Assembly: GCA_963674575.2 (NCBI GenBank)
Contig: CAXXQT010000009.1
Coordinates: 496,001 to 560,000, forward strand
Origin: JAAYAY01 sp963674575
GTDB taxonomy: Bacteria; Planctomycetota; Planctomycetia; Pirellulales; Thermoguttaceae
Reading direction: 5' to 3'
Length of the DNA stretch: 64,000 bases
In this document: positions 36,800-46,353 of the stretch, piece by piece
Layout of the letters: every line of letters starts with the position of its first letter
Position numbering within the stretch: position 1 is the stretch's first letter
Program-made: the position numbers and the translations under genes
Notes under the pieces: generated by a model
What the model saw: only the letters and a program-made list of their open reading frames with translations
Database searches by the model: none
Told to the model about the DNA's origin: nothing

Positions 36800-37690
36800 T
36801 TACTGCACAACCTTGCACCCAGGCAGGCTCGCCTGGAGGCGGGCCAGTCCGGCGGGAGTGAACTTCGAGTCCTGGATATGCAATATTTCAAGACCCTTGA
36901 GACTCGCTAGCGAGGCAACTGCGTCATCGGTGATTTCGGTTTCCCGCAGGTGAAGAATACGTAATCTCGTGTTTCCTCTTAGAAACTCCAAGCCCTTCTC
37001 CGTCACCGCCGTTCCACTCAAGTTGAGATGCGTGAGCTTTGAGAGACAGGGCATGACCGTAAGGCTTCGGTCCGTAATCGCCGTGCTTGCCAGGTCCAAT
37101 TCCTCCAATTCCCCATGGCCTTTCAGCAAGACCACGCCACGATCCGAAATCGCTATGTCGGTCAGAGTGAGGGCAACAAGGCTCTTTCGCTTCGAAAGGA
37201 GCTCGATCGCATGATCGTCGATCTCTGTACCCGATAGGAGAAACCACTCGATTTGTGGGTACTGCTCAACCAGTTGCCTCAAGTCGTCATTGTCAAACTG
37301 GATGTAGCACAAACTGGCCCCCTTGACTTGCGGACCGTCAGGAGTGGAGAGGATATGGAGCATTCCTCGATTTCCCGGCTCGCCCCAAGAAATTCCACGC
37401 CCCGCAACTCCGCCGTCCGCAACGATGTTGATGCCGCCAACCGTCTGGGTTGAGACTGCGTTTCTGACAATAGAACTGGCAATTGAGCCAGCTACCACGA
37501 GAAACACGCCCGCACTAAGAACCGTCGGACCCAGCTGGAGCCACAAAGAACGGAGGACTACCGTTCTGGTCCCCTTGGCCTCACGGATGTAGCTACGTAC
37601 CTCTCGCACCACAGTCCAGCAGAGCCACAATGCGTAGCTCGAACCGATCACCAAGACAACACCGATGAGAAGCAATCCGACAAGTCTCAT
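36800..37690 (-). CDS. Membrane-anchored leucine-rich-repeat protein 3
   Basis: 296 residues, shortest of the three, ending directly after the last repeat (LARLQASLPGCKVVQ) and lacking the C-terminal tails of the other two. Two membrane helices (LVGLLLIGVVLVIGSSYALW; LGPTVLSAGVFLVVAGSIAS), linker (ISWGEPGNRGMLHILSTPDG, LCYIQFDNDDLRQLVEQYP), and LRRs (LVALTLTDIAISDRGVVLLK, LEELDLASTAITDRSLTVMP, LTHLNLSGTAVTEKGLEFLR). RBS GGTGGGAGAAACCC. It is the first of the three in transcription order, and each gene has its own leader, so each may be transcribed separately. Confidence 0.85.
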   Translation of the reverse strand: MRLVGLLLIGVVLVIGSSYALWLCWTVVREVRSYIREAKGTRTVVLRSLWLQLGPTVLSAGVFLVVAGSIASSIVRNAVSTQTVGGINIVADGGVAGRGISWGEPGNRGMLHILSTPDGPQVKGASLCYIQFDNDDLRQLVEQYPQIEWFLLSGTEIDDHAIELLSKRKSLVALTLTDIAISDRGVVLLKGHGELEELDLASTAITDRSLTVMPCLSKLTHLNLSGTAVTEKGLEFLRGNTRLRILHLRETEITDDAVASLASLKGLEILHIQDSKFTPAGLARLQASLPGCKVVQ

Positions 37691-37877
37691 GGGTTTCTCC
37701 CACCGGAAACAACCATAAGTCGCAGAAGAGACTGGTCGATCATTGTCGATTGTCGAGGTAACGTCAACACCCCGACAGAATGGAATTATTTCAACATTCC
37801 CTCCCCATCAGAAAACCACCCTTTTCCCGTCTTGCAGCGTTACCCCCCATATGCCTCCTTCATCCGTTCTGGCACAG

Positions 37878-40133
37878 TCAGTGCTTCCCCTCCTCTGAAG
37901 CAAGCCGATTGAAGAGCGTCTCATCCAGTTCCATCACCCCGAAGATCCCATTGAGCTGACTCGTCGCCACCCACGGAAGCCAGAATTGATGCCGGCCCGT
38001 GCTCCGCGGAGGGGCGAGACTGAAGTGCTCCTGTTGCCAACCAAGCCCTCGCAATCCCAACGGCCGACCGGGAATGGCGATCATGGCCTTCGTGTTGTGC
38101 AGGAGGATCCGCGCCACGTCGAGATAGTGCTCGTCGCCTGTCTTGCGGTAGAGCCGCGCATATTCGTCCACATCGAAGGCCATGTAGGCGTCGACCAACG
38201 AATGGCCCGACGCGATAAGCTGCACCCCCACCGTGGGAATGCCTCGCTTCCAGTGAAGCTTGTCGTCCTCCGCGTCGTCGGGCATGGGAATGTTCCAAAT
38301 GTACATCCACGTCTCCGCCACATCGGCAGCCACCTTCGCCCGATCGAGCCACTTGGGATCAGCAGTGTCTTCCACAAGCAGCAGGTAGCCCTCCAGCGAA
38401 ACCGTGGCGGCTTCCTTGTCGATCACGTCAGGATTGTCGATCGTTCCGCCAACGAAACAGCCCTCGGCCTGGCCGTTCTCCCAACAGAAGTCGCCGGCCC
38501 GGACGGCCGCCTCGAGGTACTTCTTCTCCCCGGTGATCCGACTCAGCTCGACGAGAAAGGGAATGGCATTGAAGCTCGCATTGGGCGAGTCGGAGTAGAC
38601 CTCGCCCGTCTTGGGCAGCCATGCCCGAGGAAATCCGCCGGCCGGTTGCTGCTGGGTCAGAAGCCAGTCGGCAAACTCTTGAGCCCAGGCCAGCCACCGG
38701 GGATGTTCGTGGCCGTAGCGTTGCTCTCGCCGATAGGCTCTCAGCAGCGACTTCATGTCGTCGCAAAAACAACGCAAGTAGATCTCGGGATGCCCCTTGA
38801 GCCTTCCTCGCGAGGTCGTCAACTTGCCGCTTTCGATATAGAAGCCCTCGCCCTCCGGCGGGCTCATCTTGATTCGCACAAATGAGTCGACGATCTTCTC
38901 GGCCTTGCGGCGGAGTTCCTTGCTCCGTGGCCCCTCTTCAAGACACGACTCGGCCAGCATGAACTCGGCCGACTCGAGTGCCTTGCCGATGAAACCCAGG
39001 ATCGTCTTCGGCGCCGAGGGCTTCGGGCCGTTGGGCAACGCGTAGAGCGCCAAGTGGATTCCGGCGCGATCGTCTACCTCCATGACATTTTCGGCAAGCA
39101 CATCCACCAGACACTTCCGCAACGTCGCCAGGTCCTGAGGATTCACCTGCGGCTCGAGGTTCTTCCAGGCCCATCGCCAGGTCTCGGCGTAGCATGCGGC
39201 CGGGCCGTCCGTCTTGCCGAACCGGAAAGCCACTTCGTATTGCTGCGTCAATCCCGACTTGATCGGATGGAAACGCCGCCGCCACTGGTGATGGGTAACG
39301 CTCCCCTTGGCGGTCTTCTTCGAATAGGTCTGCTCGCCTTCCGAGCCGGGAAACCAGTAGCCCACGGCAAGGCCGTCCTCGGATTCCTCCGCCCCGATCG
39401 CCCCGAAGCCGAAACGCTTATCCGTCATCGTGTCGAGGGCCACGCTCATGCACTCCTCGGCCGTCGATTCGGCGGCGGGCGTCGGGTTCAGTACGGCCAG
39501 CGTGCTGCCGTCGGAGAAACGTCCTGCCATGACCGGCGCCGGCATCCGTTCCTCGCGAATCCGCACGGTGTAATTCCCCGGCTTGTAATAGCTCCGTCCG
39601 CCGATCGCGTTTTCGGAAAGGTGGTCGAAGCCACCGTAGATCATCCCCGGGGCGAACCAGTTCACGTCGGGCCACGCTTGGGGCTTCGTCAACTGCAGGG
39701 CGATGCCGCTCATGAATCCGCCGGGGCCGTCACCGCGGACGGTAACCCTGCGCTGCAAGCGCAACTCGCCCGCATTGAAGGTCCAGCGATCCTCGAAATC
39801 GAAAGAAAAGCCGGCGTCCGCCTTCAGAGTTCCCGTGCCAAGCCAGACTCCGTCTTCCTCATCAAGGGTGGCATAGCCGCCGCAGAGCGACTCGATCGAG
39901 TCGCTCTGGTTGTCGCCCATCTCAACGTGCATCGCTTGAGACTGCCGTGCCGAGGCCATGCCGGCCCCGACGATGCCAAGCCCCCAGGAGCCGTCTTCAT
40001 TCCGGGAAGACACCAGTTGCGGTTCTTCACTCGATGATGCCGCGGCAATCATCGAGCTGTCCAGGAATACACACGTCAGGCACAGGACCGCGCCAACCAG
40101 GACGGCACGGCAATCCTTGGGGATCGAGTTCAT
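37878..40133 (-). CDS. Exported six-hairpin glycosidase-like protein
   Basis: 751 residues, exported (LVGAVLCLTCVFLDSSMIAA). The N-terminal half (about 40-320) is beta-rich (GYATLDEEDGVWLGTGTLKA, FNAGELRLQRRVTVRGDGPG). The C-terminal half (about 340-740) is helical with repeated aromatic motifs typical of (alpha/alpha)6 barrels (LAWAQEFADWLLTQQQPAGG, FLVELSRITGEKKYLEAAVR, YRKTGDEHYLDVARILLHNT). This fits a polysaccharide hydrolase or lyase of unassigned family. The GH5-like gene lies just 4 bp upstream in the same operon, so they probably act on the same glycan. Specific activity unknown. Confidence 0.7.
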   Translation of the reverse strand: MNSIPKDCRAVLVGAVLCLTCVFLDSSMIAAASSSEEPQLVSSRNEDGSWGLGIVGAGMASARQSQAMHVEMGDNQSDSIESLCGGYATLDEEDGVWLGTGTLKADAGFSFDFEDRWTFNAGELRLQRRVTVRGDGPGGFMSGIALQLTKPQAWPDVNWFAPGMIYGGFDHLSENAIGGRSYYKPGNYTVRIREERMPAPVMAGRFSDGSTLAVLNPTPAAESTAEECMSVALDTMTDKRFGFGAIGAEESEDGLAVGYWFPGSEGEQTYSKKTAKGSVTHHQWRRRFHPIKSGLTQQYEVAFRFGKTDGPAACYAETWRWAWKNLEPQVNPQDLATLRKCLVDVLAENVMEVDDRAGIHLALYALPNGPKPSAPKTILGFIGKALESAEFMLAESCLEEGPRSKELRRKAEKIVDSFVRIKMSPPEGEGFYIESGKLTTSRGRLKGHPEIYLRCFCDDMKSLLRAYRREQRYGHEHPRWLAWAQEFADWLLTQQQPAGGFPRAWLPKTGEVYSDSPNASFNAIPFLVELSRITGEKKYLEAAVRAGDFCWENGQAEGCFVGGTIDNPDVIDKEAATVSLEGYLLLVEDTADPKWLDRAKVAADVAETWMYIWNIPMPDDAEDDKLHWKRGIPTVGVQLIASGHSLVDAYMAFDVDEYARLYRKTGDEHYLDVARILLHNTKAMIAIPGRPLGLRGLGWQQEHFSLAPPRSTGRHQFWLPWVATSQLNGIFGVMELDETLFNRLASEEGKH

Positions 40134-40137
40134 CTTC

Positions 40138-41241
40138 TCACTTCTTCTCGGGCGGCGCGGTCTTGCTCAATCGCTTGATGAGCTCGACCTCTTCGGGATC
40201 GAAGGGCGTTCCGTCGGGACGGAAGATGTCGTGGAACCAGACCTTCGGCTCGGGCGACCCTTCTTTGCTGCCCCAAGGATACTGGGTGTTCATCTTGCCC
40301 GCAACCAAACCGAAACTGATCGCCCCCATCCGCTCACGATGGAAGATCGGCAGGATCGCCTGGAACGTGCTGCCCCGCGTGCGTGCCATGTACTCCGTGC
40401 AGATGACGGGCCGACCGTAGGCCTCCAAACGCCCCAACCATTTGGCCGAGAGCGTCTTGGGCCCTGCATAGCTGTGGAAGGTGATTACGTCGCTGTTGTC
40501 GCCGAGGAACTGGACCATGTCGTCTTTGGTCCGCCATTCAAGCACGGCGCTCAGCGGTTGCGACGGATTGACCTCGCGTCCCCACTCGAACGTCTTTCGC
40601 AACAGGGGCAGGCTCTCGCAACCCTTCTTCGTGTTGGCCGGTTCGTTGTAGAGGTGCCATACGAGAATGCGTTTGTCGTCGCGGAACGTGGTGAGCATGT
40701 CTCTGACGTACTTCTCGAGCCGCCCCCACTTCGTCGGATCGTTGACGCTGGCCACGCCCGGGGTCTGCACCCAGCCCGAGTTGTGAATGCCGGGAACCGG
40801 ATCGGGCTGCTTGCCGAGCGAGGCTTCGCCTTCGAAGCCATAGCAGCCGTTCGTAAAGAAATTGAAGATCATGCGGATGTGGTGCTTCTCGCAAAGGTCA
40901 AGGACCTGACGCACTCGGTCCTTGAACCCTTCCGGGTCGGCTTCCCACACCAGGTCGTGGGAGAACATCCGCACCGTGTTGAAGCCGATGCTCTCGGCCA
41001 GGCCGAGTTCGCGATCGATCGTTTCCGGATCGAAGCTCTCGGCCTGCCAGGTTTCGATCTGGTTGATCGCCGTGGAGGGAATGTAATTGCAACCGATCGG
41101 CCAGGGCTGGGCGTCGTACCACGCATTGGCCTTTTCCGCCGACCATCGCCCGGGCAATTCCTCGGCCGAAGCGGGCAGGCAAACGAGGCTTGCCGCAACG
41201 GCAATTAAGACAAGGCAAAGAAGACGAGAAGAAGTTGTCAC
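40138..41241 (-). CDS. Exported GH5-like glycoside hydrolase
   Basis: 367 residues. Signal peptide (LLCLVLIAVAASLVCLPASA). TIM-barrel clan GH-A features: acid/base Glu E200 in WHLYNEPANT and nucleophile Glu E283 in VICTEYMART, with strands NTVRMFSHDLVW, RMIFNFFTNGCYG and DVITFHSYAG between. Members cleave beta-mannans, cellulose, xylan or related chains; specificity is open. The start is GTG 41241: a perfect AGGAGG lies six bases before it, whereas an in-frame start farther upstream lies inside an inverted repeat. Followed after 4 bp by the six-hairpin protein gene. Confidence 0.85.
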   Translation of the reverse strand: MTTSSRLLCLVLIAVAASLVCLPASAEELPGRWSAEKANAWYDAQPWPIGCNYIPSTAINQIETWQAESFDPETIDRELGLAESIGFNTVRMFSHDLVWEADPEGFKDRVRQVLDLCEKHHIRMIFNFFTNGCYGFEGEASLGKQPDPVPGIHNSGWVQTPGVASVNDPTKWGRLEKYVRDMLTTFRDDKRILVWHLYNEPANTKKGCESLPLLRKTFEWGREVNPSQPLSAVLEWRTKDDMVQFLGDNSDVITFHSYAGPKTLSAKWLGRLEAYGRPVICTEYMARTRGSTFQAILPIFHRERMGAISFGLVAGKMNTQYPWGSKEGSPEPKVWFHDIFRPDGTPFDPEEVELIKRLSKTAPPEKK

Positions 41242-41271
41242 AATAGACCTCCTGAGGAACAGCTCAGTGTG

Positions 41272-41338
41272 TAGGGTGCGTCTTGACGCACCGATTGGGA
41301 CGTCAGTGATGATGCTTGGTGCGTCGAGACGCACCCTA
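41272..41338. repeat. Hairpin repeat upstream of GH5 gene
   Basis: Arms TAGGGTGCGTCTTGACGCAC(C) at 41272-41292 and the inverse at 41318-41338 form a 21-bp stem with one mismatch. Each arm also folds on itself (GGTGCGTC..GACGCACC). It lies in the promoter area of the GH5 operon. Confidence 0.85.
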
Positions 41339-41366
41339 TCTCTAGTCGGAATCTATAAGGTGTTCT

Positions 41367-42731
41367 CTACTCGCCCCGGGAAATCCGGACGGTTGCCAGG
41401 TTTCCTCGATAACGGCCGGCAACATCATCGACCACGAGACGGACAACCGTTGCCTCGCGGGGTGGTGCGGCCAGTTTGGTGGCCAACACGAACGGATGTT
41501 CCGGCGAGATCTCTTGGTCAAAAACAGCCTGACCCAACCGATTTTCCTTATCGTCTTCATAGATCAGATGGACTGTCCCACGGCAGAAGACGCCAAAACG
41601 TCCGGCCACGGAGAGTCCGCCTTCTTTTAACGCTGCAGTCAGGGGCTCGCAAACCACGCCGGCCTCGGTGCAGTCGAGAATTGGATAGTCGCCGCCGATC
41701 GCGGCCGCGTACCAGTCGTAGCTGAACGTGTAGGAATCACCCGGTTCGAGCCGGGCAAACGGGCTGAGCAACTCGCTTTCCAGGAAGTAGGGAAAAGTCT
41801 TCGGATCGGTCTGGGCCGCCTTCGGTCCGTAGGGACCGTGGAGCCAGATTTCGACCGACGATTCGTCCGGATATTCCTTCTCGGGAAAGAACGGGAATCG
41901 CTGGACAAGCACGCGACCGACCGTTCCGTGAACGGTGGCGACCCAACCGGCAGCACAATCGACGCCGATCTTCCCCATCTTCCGTTCATAGTGGGTGATG
42001 ACCATGTTGCCCGATTCGTTGGCCTGGAAGGACGAGTGCGGGTCCGGCCCATGAGAAATTCGAAAGCCGCACGGGAAATGGCTGCCAGGTCGGAGCGGGC
42101 AGTAGAGCCGCATGTTCTGATCGAAGCCGGAGCCCGACCGATTGGCCGCGTTGTGCTGCATGACCGACCAGATGCCCCAGCGGCGAGGCTTCGTGTCAAT
42201 GTTGGTCATCGTCGCTTCCACCCGAACTCGGCTCGAATCGCCAAACAGCCGGATCTCGCGCGAGAAGCGGATTCCGCTGCGGGGATCGTCCTGGCTGACC
42301 AGGCGAACCGCGGCCGGGCCGCCGGACGATTGAACGATCGTGCCCGTGTGCGGGCTTCCGTCGAGGATTGGGTCGGGAGGACCATCCCATTTTCCGGGAA
42401 TGCCGCGACCTTGCGGGGCGGGCCATAGCTTTTCGCCGCCGTAGTTGAGCCACTCCCCTTCGGGCCCTACGCCGCTCGGCGGCGGTGAACAACCGGCGAG
42501 CTCGTCGTTGACGAAAAGGTATTCGTAACCGTCCAAGGCGATCTGGATCACCCGTCCGCCAATCTCCGGCGCCACCTGAACGTCAACCAGACCGTTCGAC
42601 AGTTTCAGCGAGTCCCATCCGCGGTAGCTCGAAGTCTTCGCTTCCTGGGCCGGGAGATTCCCAGTCAGCAGCCCGGCCAGGAACAGGGCGACGCAGATTT
42701 TCAGAAACAAGATCTTCTTCGGCATATTCAT
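41367..42731 (-). CDS. Exported DUF4380-like protein
   Basis: About 454 residues. Signal peptide (ILFLKICVALFLAGLLTGNL). The rest is a beta-rich fold like galactose-mutarotase/DUF4380 proteins: LSNGLVDVQVAPEIGGRVIQ, LNYGGEKLWPAPQG, FSREIRLFGDSSRVRVEATM, RRWGIWSVMQHNAANRSG, GKIGVDCAAGWVATVHG. No known catalysis; such proteins cluster with carbohydrate genes and may bind or epimerise sugars. Start ATG 42731 follows GGAGGATTG; the adjacent TTG at 42734 is an alternative. The DUF5107 protein upstream shares the same EIGGRV motif, so the two are distantly related. Confidence 0.78.
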   Translation of the reverse strand: MNMPKKILFLKICVALFLAGLLTGNLPAQEAKTSSYRGWDSLKLSNGLVDVQVAPEIGGRVIQIALDGYEYLFVNDELAGCSPPPSGVGPEGEWLNYGGEKLWPAPQGRGIPGKWDGPPDPILDGSPHTGTIVQSSGGPAAVRLVSQDDPRSGIRFSREIRLFGDSSRVRVEATMTNIDTKPRRWGIWSVMQHNAANRSGSGFDQNMRLYCPLRPGSHFPCGFRISHGPDPHSSFQANESGNMVITHYERKMGKIGVDCAAGWVATVHGTVGRVLVQRFPFFPEKEYPDESSVEIWLHGPYGPKAAQTDPKTFPYFLESELLSPFARLEPGDSYTFSYDWYAAAIGGDYPILDCTEAGVVCEPLTAALKEGGLSVAGRFGVFCRGTVHLIYEDDKENRLGQAVFDQEISPEHPFVLATKLAAPPREATVVRLVVDDVAGRYRGNLATVRISRGE

Positions 42732-42769
42732 CAATCCTCCATTTGCGCCAATTCGCGAGGCCTATGCTG

Positions 42770-42960
42770 AACAGGAGTTAACAAAGGCAACAGAGACCTT
42801 GCCTCTCCGTTGTCTCTGTTTCCTCCTGTTTAACTCAAACTGAGCACGCAATCTGTGCGAACGGCGGGGAATAGCCACAAAAAACACGAAAAGACAAGAC
42901 GAGAGCTTTCAGGTGTGCCCGAGAGCCTTTTCGTGACTTTTTGTGCTTTTTGTGGCTATT
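42770..42960. repeat. Two hairpin repeats between DUF4380 and DUF5107 genes
   Basis: Hairpin 1: AACAGGAG (42770-42777) with CTCCTGTT (42833-42840) and inner AACAGAGA (42789-42796) with TCTCTGTT (42823-42830). Hairpin 2: AATAGCCACAAAAA (42870-42883) with its inverse 42947-42960 and inner CACGAAAAG (42885-42893) with CTTTTCGTG (42927-42935). No coding content. Possible transcript-end structures for the DUF5107 gene. Confidence 0.8.
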
Positions 42961-43002
42961 CTGAGCATGGTGTTTTCTGTTTGAATATTCAATCTTTCGT
43001 GT

Positions 43003-46000
43003 CTACTCGCCAGCATCGACGGATACTTCGCGGGCGGCCACGTGGTTGGGATTCAGCTTGACGGCCTGGGCGAACTCGGCTTGGGCCTCGCTTTTCTTCC
43101 CCAAGCCTAGCAGGCCCAGCCCGATGGCGAAACGCGCCTGGGCAAATCGGATGTTCTCCGGCAAGGGATGGCCAAAGGAGGAGAAATAGTACAAGGGCAG
43201 ATGGTCTTTCATGTGAGCCTCGCCCGCGGCGATCAGATTGTTGAAGACCGTGGCGGCTTCTTCGCCCCGCCCAAGTCTCTTCAGGGCACAGGCGCCCCAG
43301 AAACTGCTTTCGGGGTCGTCGACGGAACCGGTCCCCTTGGCCGTGAAATTGGCCGGCGCCGTTTCCACGGCCTGACGGTAGTAGCGCTGAGCCGCTTCGC
43401 GATTGCCCATGGCCTCGCACGTCTTCCCCAACGCGTAACAGGTTTCTGGCAACCGTGCACCGTGAAGGGGACGACCGGAAGCCAGGTTGGGTGGATATTC
43501 CAGGGCCGCCTCGAAGTGTTTCAGGGCGTCTTCGTGAGCTTCCTTCTTGAAACACCGCCTTCCCAACTCCAGGTGGGCCTTGGAGTAGGAATTGTGCACG
43601 GCCGTTCGTCCCGCCCCTTCCCAAACATGGAACTGGCGTCCCTTGAGCAACTGCAGAGCGTCTTCAAAACGGCCCGTCTCGACAAGCAGTCCAATCTCGC
43701 GAGCGAGCGTGTCGTCTCGCTTCACGGCAACTTCGTGGCTCTTTTCCAACAGGGCTAGCCGCTTCTTCGGCGAAATATGCGCCTTCTCGCAGAGCTGATC
43801 GAGTTCAAGCAGCAGCCGGGCATCGTCGGGCTCGCACTGGCGGGCCTTCTCCATGCTGGCAATCGCTTGGTCCAGGCCGCCTGCCTTGCCTGAATAGGCC
43901 AGGGCCAGGTTGCGGTGCACCAGGGAGCAGTCAGGCATCAAATCCCGAGCGGCTTCCCATTGGGCAATCGCCTGGTCATGTTGGCGGTGCTGCATGAACA
44001 GGTTGCCAAGATAGTAGGCGGCTCGGCCATCCTTCGGATTCTGCTCTCGCACGTGCTGCAACACGGCGAAGGCCTCCCGTCGGAAGGGAAACACGTAATC
44101 GGTCGAGCCCTTGGCGGCCGCTGCATAGCAGGCCTTGGCTTCCGACCCTTTTCCAAGTTTCTCCAGATAGTAGCCCAGGAAGTAGTCGACCAGCGGGTCG
44201 TCGGCCCCACCATCGATCGGCGATTGAAGCACGTCGACAGCCTCTTGCCACAGACCGGCGGCGGCATAGTCGGTTGCCGGTTCCAGCAAGGCTTGGCGAT
44301 CGACGGCGCCGGGGGCGGGATCGCCGAGGGCAAGGGATCGTTCCCAGGCCGGCCAGGGATCGAGCGGGTCGAGCTCGATGGCCCGATCGAGCAGCGCGGC
44401 GGCTTCTTCCTTGCGACCGAGATGACGCAGCACGGCCGCCTTCAGCGTCAGGGCCTTCAGGTTCAGACTATTGGCTTCAAGAGCACGATCCAGATGCACC
44501 GCGGCCTGGTCAAACTTACCGTCTGCACAGCACATCTCCGCCAACTCGTAGTTTGCCGCAGACTCCCACCCGGCAACCCATGCAGCACGGTTCAGCCAAT
44601 CACACGCTTCCTTCGCTTTGCCTTGCGCTCGCAAAACGAGCCCAAAGAAGTAGGGAGCCTCTCCATCTTTCGGCGCCAGGTAGGAACCCGTGGCTTGCGA
44701 CACGGCTTTGTGCAAGCATTCCTCGGCCGCGTCCAATTCGTATCGTTGCCACGTACGGATTCCCATGGCCGTGTTGGCCTTCACATGTTTCGGATCTCGC
44801 CGCAGTACCTCGCGGTAGTAGTCTTCCGGATCCAGAACGCCGCTGTGGAGTTGCTCGATCCGCAAAGCGGCGTGATAGACCTCCTCCACGGTGGCGATCT
44901 GGTCGAGGCGAGCGGGGGGCTGAACCGGCTCGGGCATCTCGACGGGTGAACGTTCCACGGTCTTGTAGGACACCAACTCGCGTCCGTCGGCCGACACGCG
45001 AAGGGTCAGCTTGTCGTGCTTTCCGGCAAGACGACACTCACCGCAGAACGGACGCCCCGGCCCGGCGGCGACTTTCTCTTCATGAAGCACGTCGGTTCCG
45101 TCAAGAAGCTCCACCTGAACCTTGGGATGGTTGGCTGTGACGACCACGCCGAATCGGACGACTCCCTCGGGCGTCACCTCCAGGTTAACCGCCCCCTCAC
45201 GGTTGGCGTTCTTCACGCCGCCGATTTCGGCAATGGGGTACCAGAACGTCTCCGCCACCTTCGTCTGGTAGGGATGGATCCAACTGTAGTCCGGCTGATT
45301 GTCGGAGAAGGAACCGGCCATCAGCTCGATATAGGGGCCGTCGTCGTCGGTAAGGGCTCGGTCCCAGGCCTGGCCTGCTTCGCCGGCCCCCCACGTGAAG
45401 AACTTCTTGCCGGGGCTGATGTGCTGGTCGGCCACGTGGACCATGCCCGCCCGGCGCCCGTGGTCGTAGCCGCCAACAAAATCCATGTCCGAATCCATCA
45501 CAAACATGGAGATCGGGCTGGGATGATTCTTCCACCAGCTCACGTCCACCCCGCCGCGAAAATCAACGCCGTGGTAGATGGAGTCGGAAACGGGCCACTT
45601 CGAAAACTCGTGCTTGCCGTGATAGGTCACCCATTGCACGTCGGGCGGAAACAACACCTGGTAATCCTCGTTGGACGACACGGCGATGTTGGCGAAAAAC
45701 AGGAACGAGTTCTCATCGGCCGTGCGATTGATCAGGCGCACGGTCTGCTCCACGCACGAGCTGCCGGGTCGCAACCGCAACTGCACCATCCAACGCATCC
45801 GGTGGCGAAGTTCCAACTCGCCCACCGTGACCGTGGCCGAACCGTCCGATGCCGTGCTCAGCGAGTAGTCGACGGGCATGAACGTCGTGGCCCGGTGGTG
45901 GTGGGGAATATTCCACTCGGTTCCGCCGGAAACCCACGCCCCCACCATGCCCACCAGGGCCGGCTTGATCACGTGCTGCCGGTAGAGGAAGTCGTAGCCG

Positions 46001-46353
46001 TTGGTCTTGTCGTAGGCGGCGAAGACCCGCCCGCCGATCTCGGGAAGCACGCAGATCCGGACGTACTCGTTTTCGAGGTAGACGGCCTTGTAGGTTTTGT
46101 CGACGCGCCGGTTGATGAGGGCGTCGAGCATCGGGTAGGGATAGATGGGCGACTCGGCCCCCTGGTACGTGCGCCGCTCGACGAAGAGGGGATTCTTGTC
46201 CGGGGCGCCGAGAGGGTAGGTGGGGATCGTGAGCGATTCTTCCCAAGCCCGGGCGGGCGATTCGGCCCTCGCGGCCTGCTGCTTGCCGGCCGAGGAAAGG
46301 TCTAAGAGAGTCAACACCATCAAAATCGGTCCAGCAATTCGCAGGCGGGCCAT
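43003..46353 (-). CDS. Large exported DUF5107-TPR protein
   Basis: 1116 residues. N-terminal signal (RIAGPILMVLTLLDLSSAG), then a DUF5107 beta-sandwich resembling sugar-binding lyase/mutarotase folds (residues about 40-460; RICVLPEIGGRVFAAYDKTN, GTEWNIPHHHRATTFMPVDY, SSNEDYQVLFPP). Residues about 490-1110 are TPR units (YYREVLRRDPKHVKANTAMG, YYLGNLFMQHRQHDQAIAQW, LGRRCFKKEAHEDALKHFEA). DUF5107-TPR proteins appear in polysaccharide-utilisation loci across planctomycetes and Bacteroidetes; enzymatic activity is not established. Placement beside GH5 and DUF4380 genes supports a glycan role. Confidence 0.85.
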   Translation of the reverse strand: MARLRIAGPILMVLTLLDLSSAGKQQAARAESPARAWEESLTIPTYPLGAPDKNPLFVERRTYQGAESPIYPYPMLDALINRRVDKTYKAVYLENEYVRICVLPEIGGRVFAAYDKTNGYDFLYRQHVIKPALVGMVGAWVSGGTEWNIPHHHRATTFMPVDYSLSTASDGSATVTVGELELRHRMRWMVQLRLRPGSSCVEQTVRLINRTADENSFLFFANIAVSSNEDYQVLFPPDVQWVTYHGKHEFSKWPVSDSIYHGVDFRGGVDVSWWKNHPSPISMFVMDSDMDFVGGYDHGRRAGMVHVADQHISPGKKFFTWGAGEAGQAWDRALTDDDGPYIELMAGSFSDNQPDYSWIHPYQTKVAETFWYPIAEIGGVKNANREGAVNLEVTPEGVVRFGVVVTANHPKVQVELLDGTDVLHEEKVAAGPGRPFCGECRLAGKHDKLTLRVSADGRELVSYKTVERSPVEMPEPVQPPARLDQIATVEEVYHAALRIEQLHSGVLDPEDYYREVLRRDPKHVKANTAMGIRTWQRYELDAAEECLHKAVSQATGSYLAPKDGEAPYFFGLVLRAQGKAKEACDWLNRAAWVAGWESAANYELAEMCCADGKFDQAAVHLDRALEANSLNLKALTLKAAVLRHLGRKEEAAALLDRAIELDPLDPWPAWERSLALGDPAPGAVDRQALLEPATDYAAAGLWQEAVDVLQSPIDGGADDPLVDYFLGYYLEKLGKGSEAKACYAAAAKGSTDYVFPFRREAFAVLQHVREQNPKDGRAAYYLGNLFMQHRQHDQAIAQWEAARDLMPDCSLVHRNLALAYSGKAGGLDQAIASMEKARQCEPDDARLLLELDQLCEKAHISPKKRLALLEKSHEVAVKRDDTLAREIGLLVETGRFEDALQLLKGRQFHVWEGAGRTAVHNSYSKAHLELGRRCFKKEAHEDALKHFEAALEYPPNLASGRPLHGARLPETCYALGKTCEAMGNREAAQRYYRQAVETAPANFTAKGTGSVDDPESSFWGACALKRLGRGEEAATVFNNLIAAGEAHMKDHLPLYYFSSFGHPLPENIRFAQARFAIGLGLLGLGKKSEAQAEFAQAVKLNPNHVAAREVSVDAGE

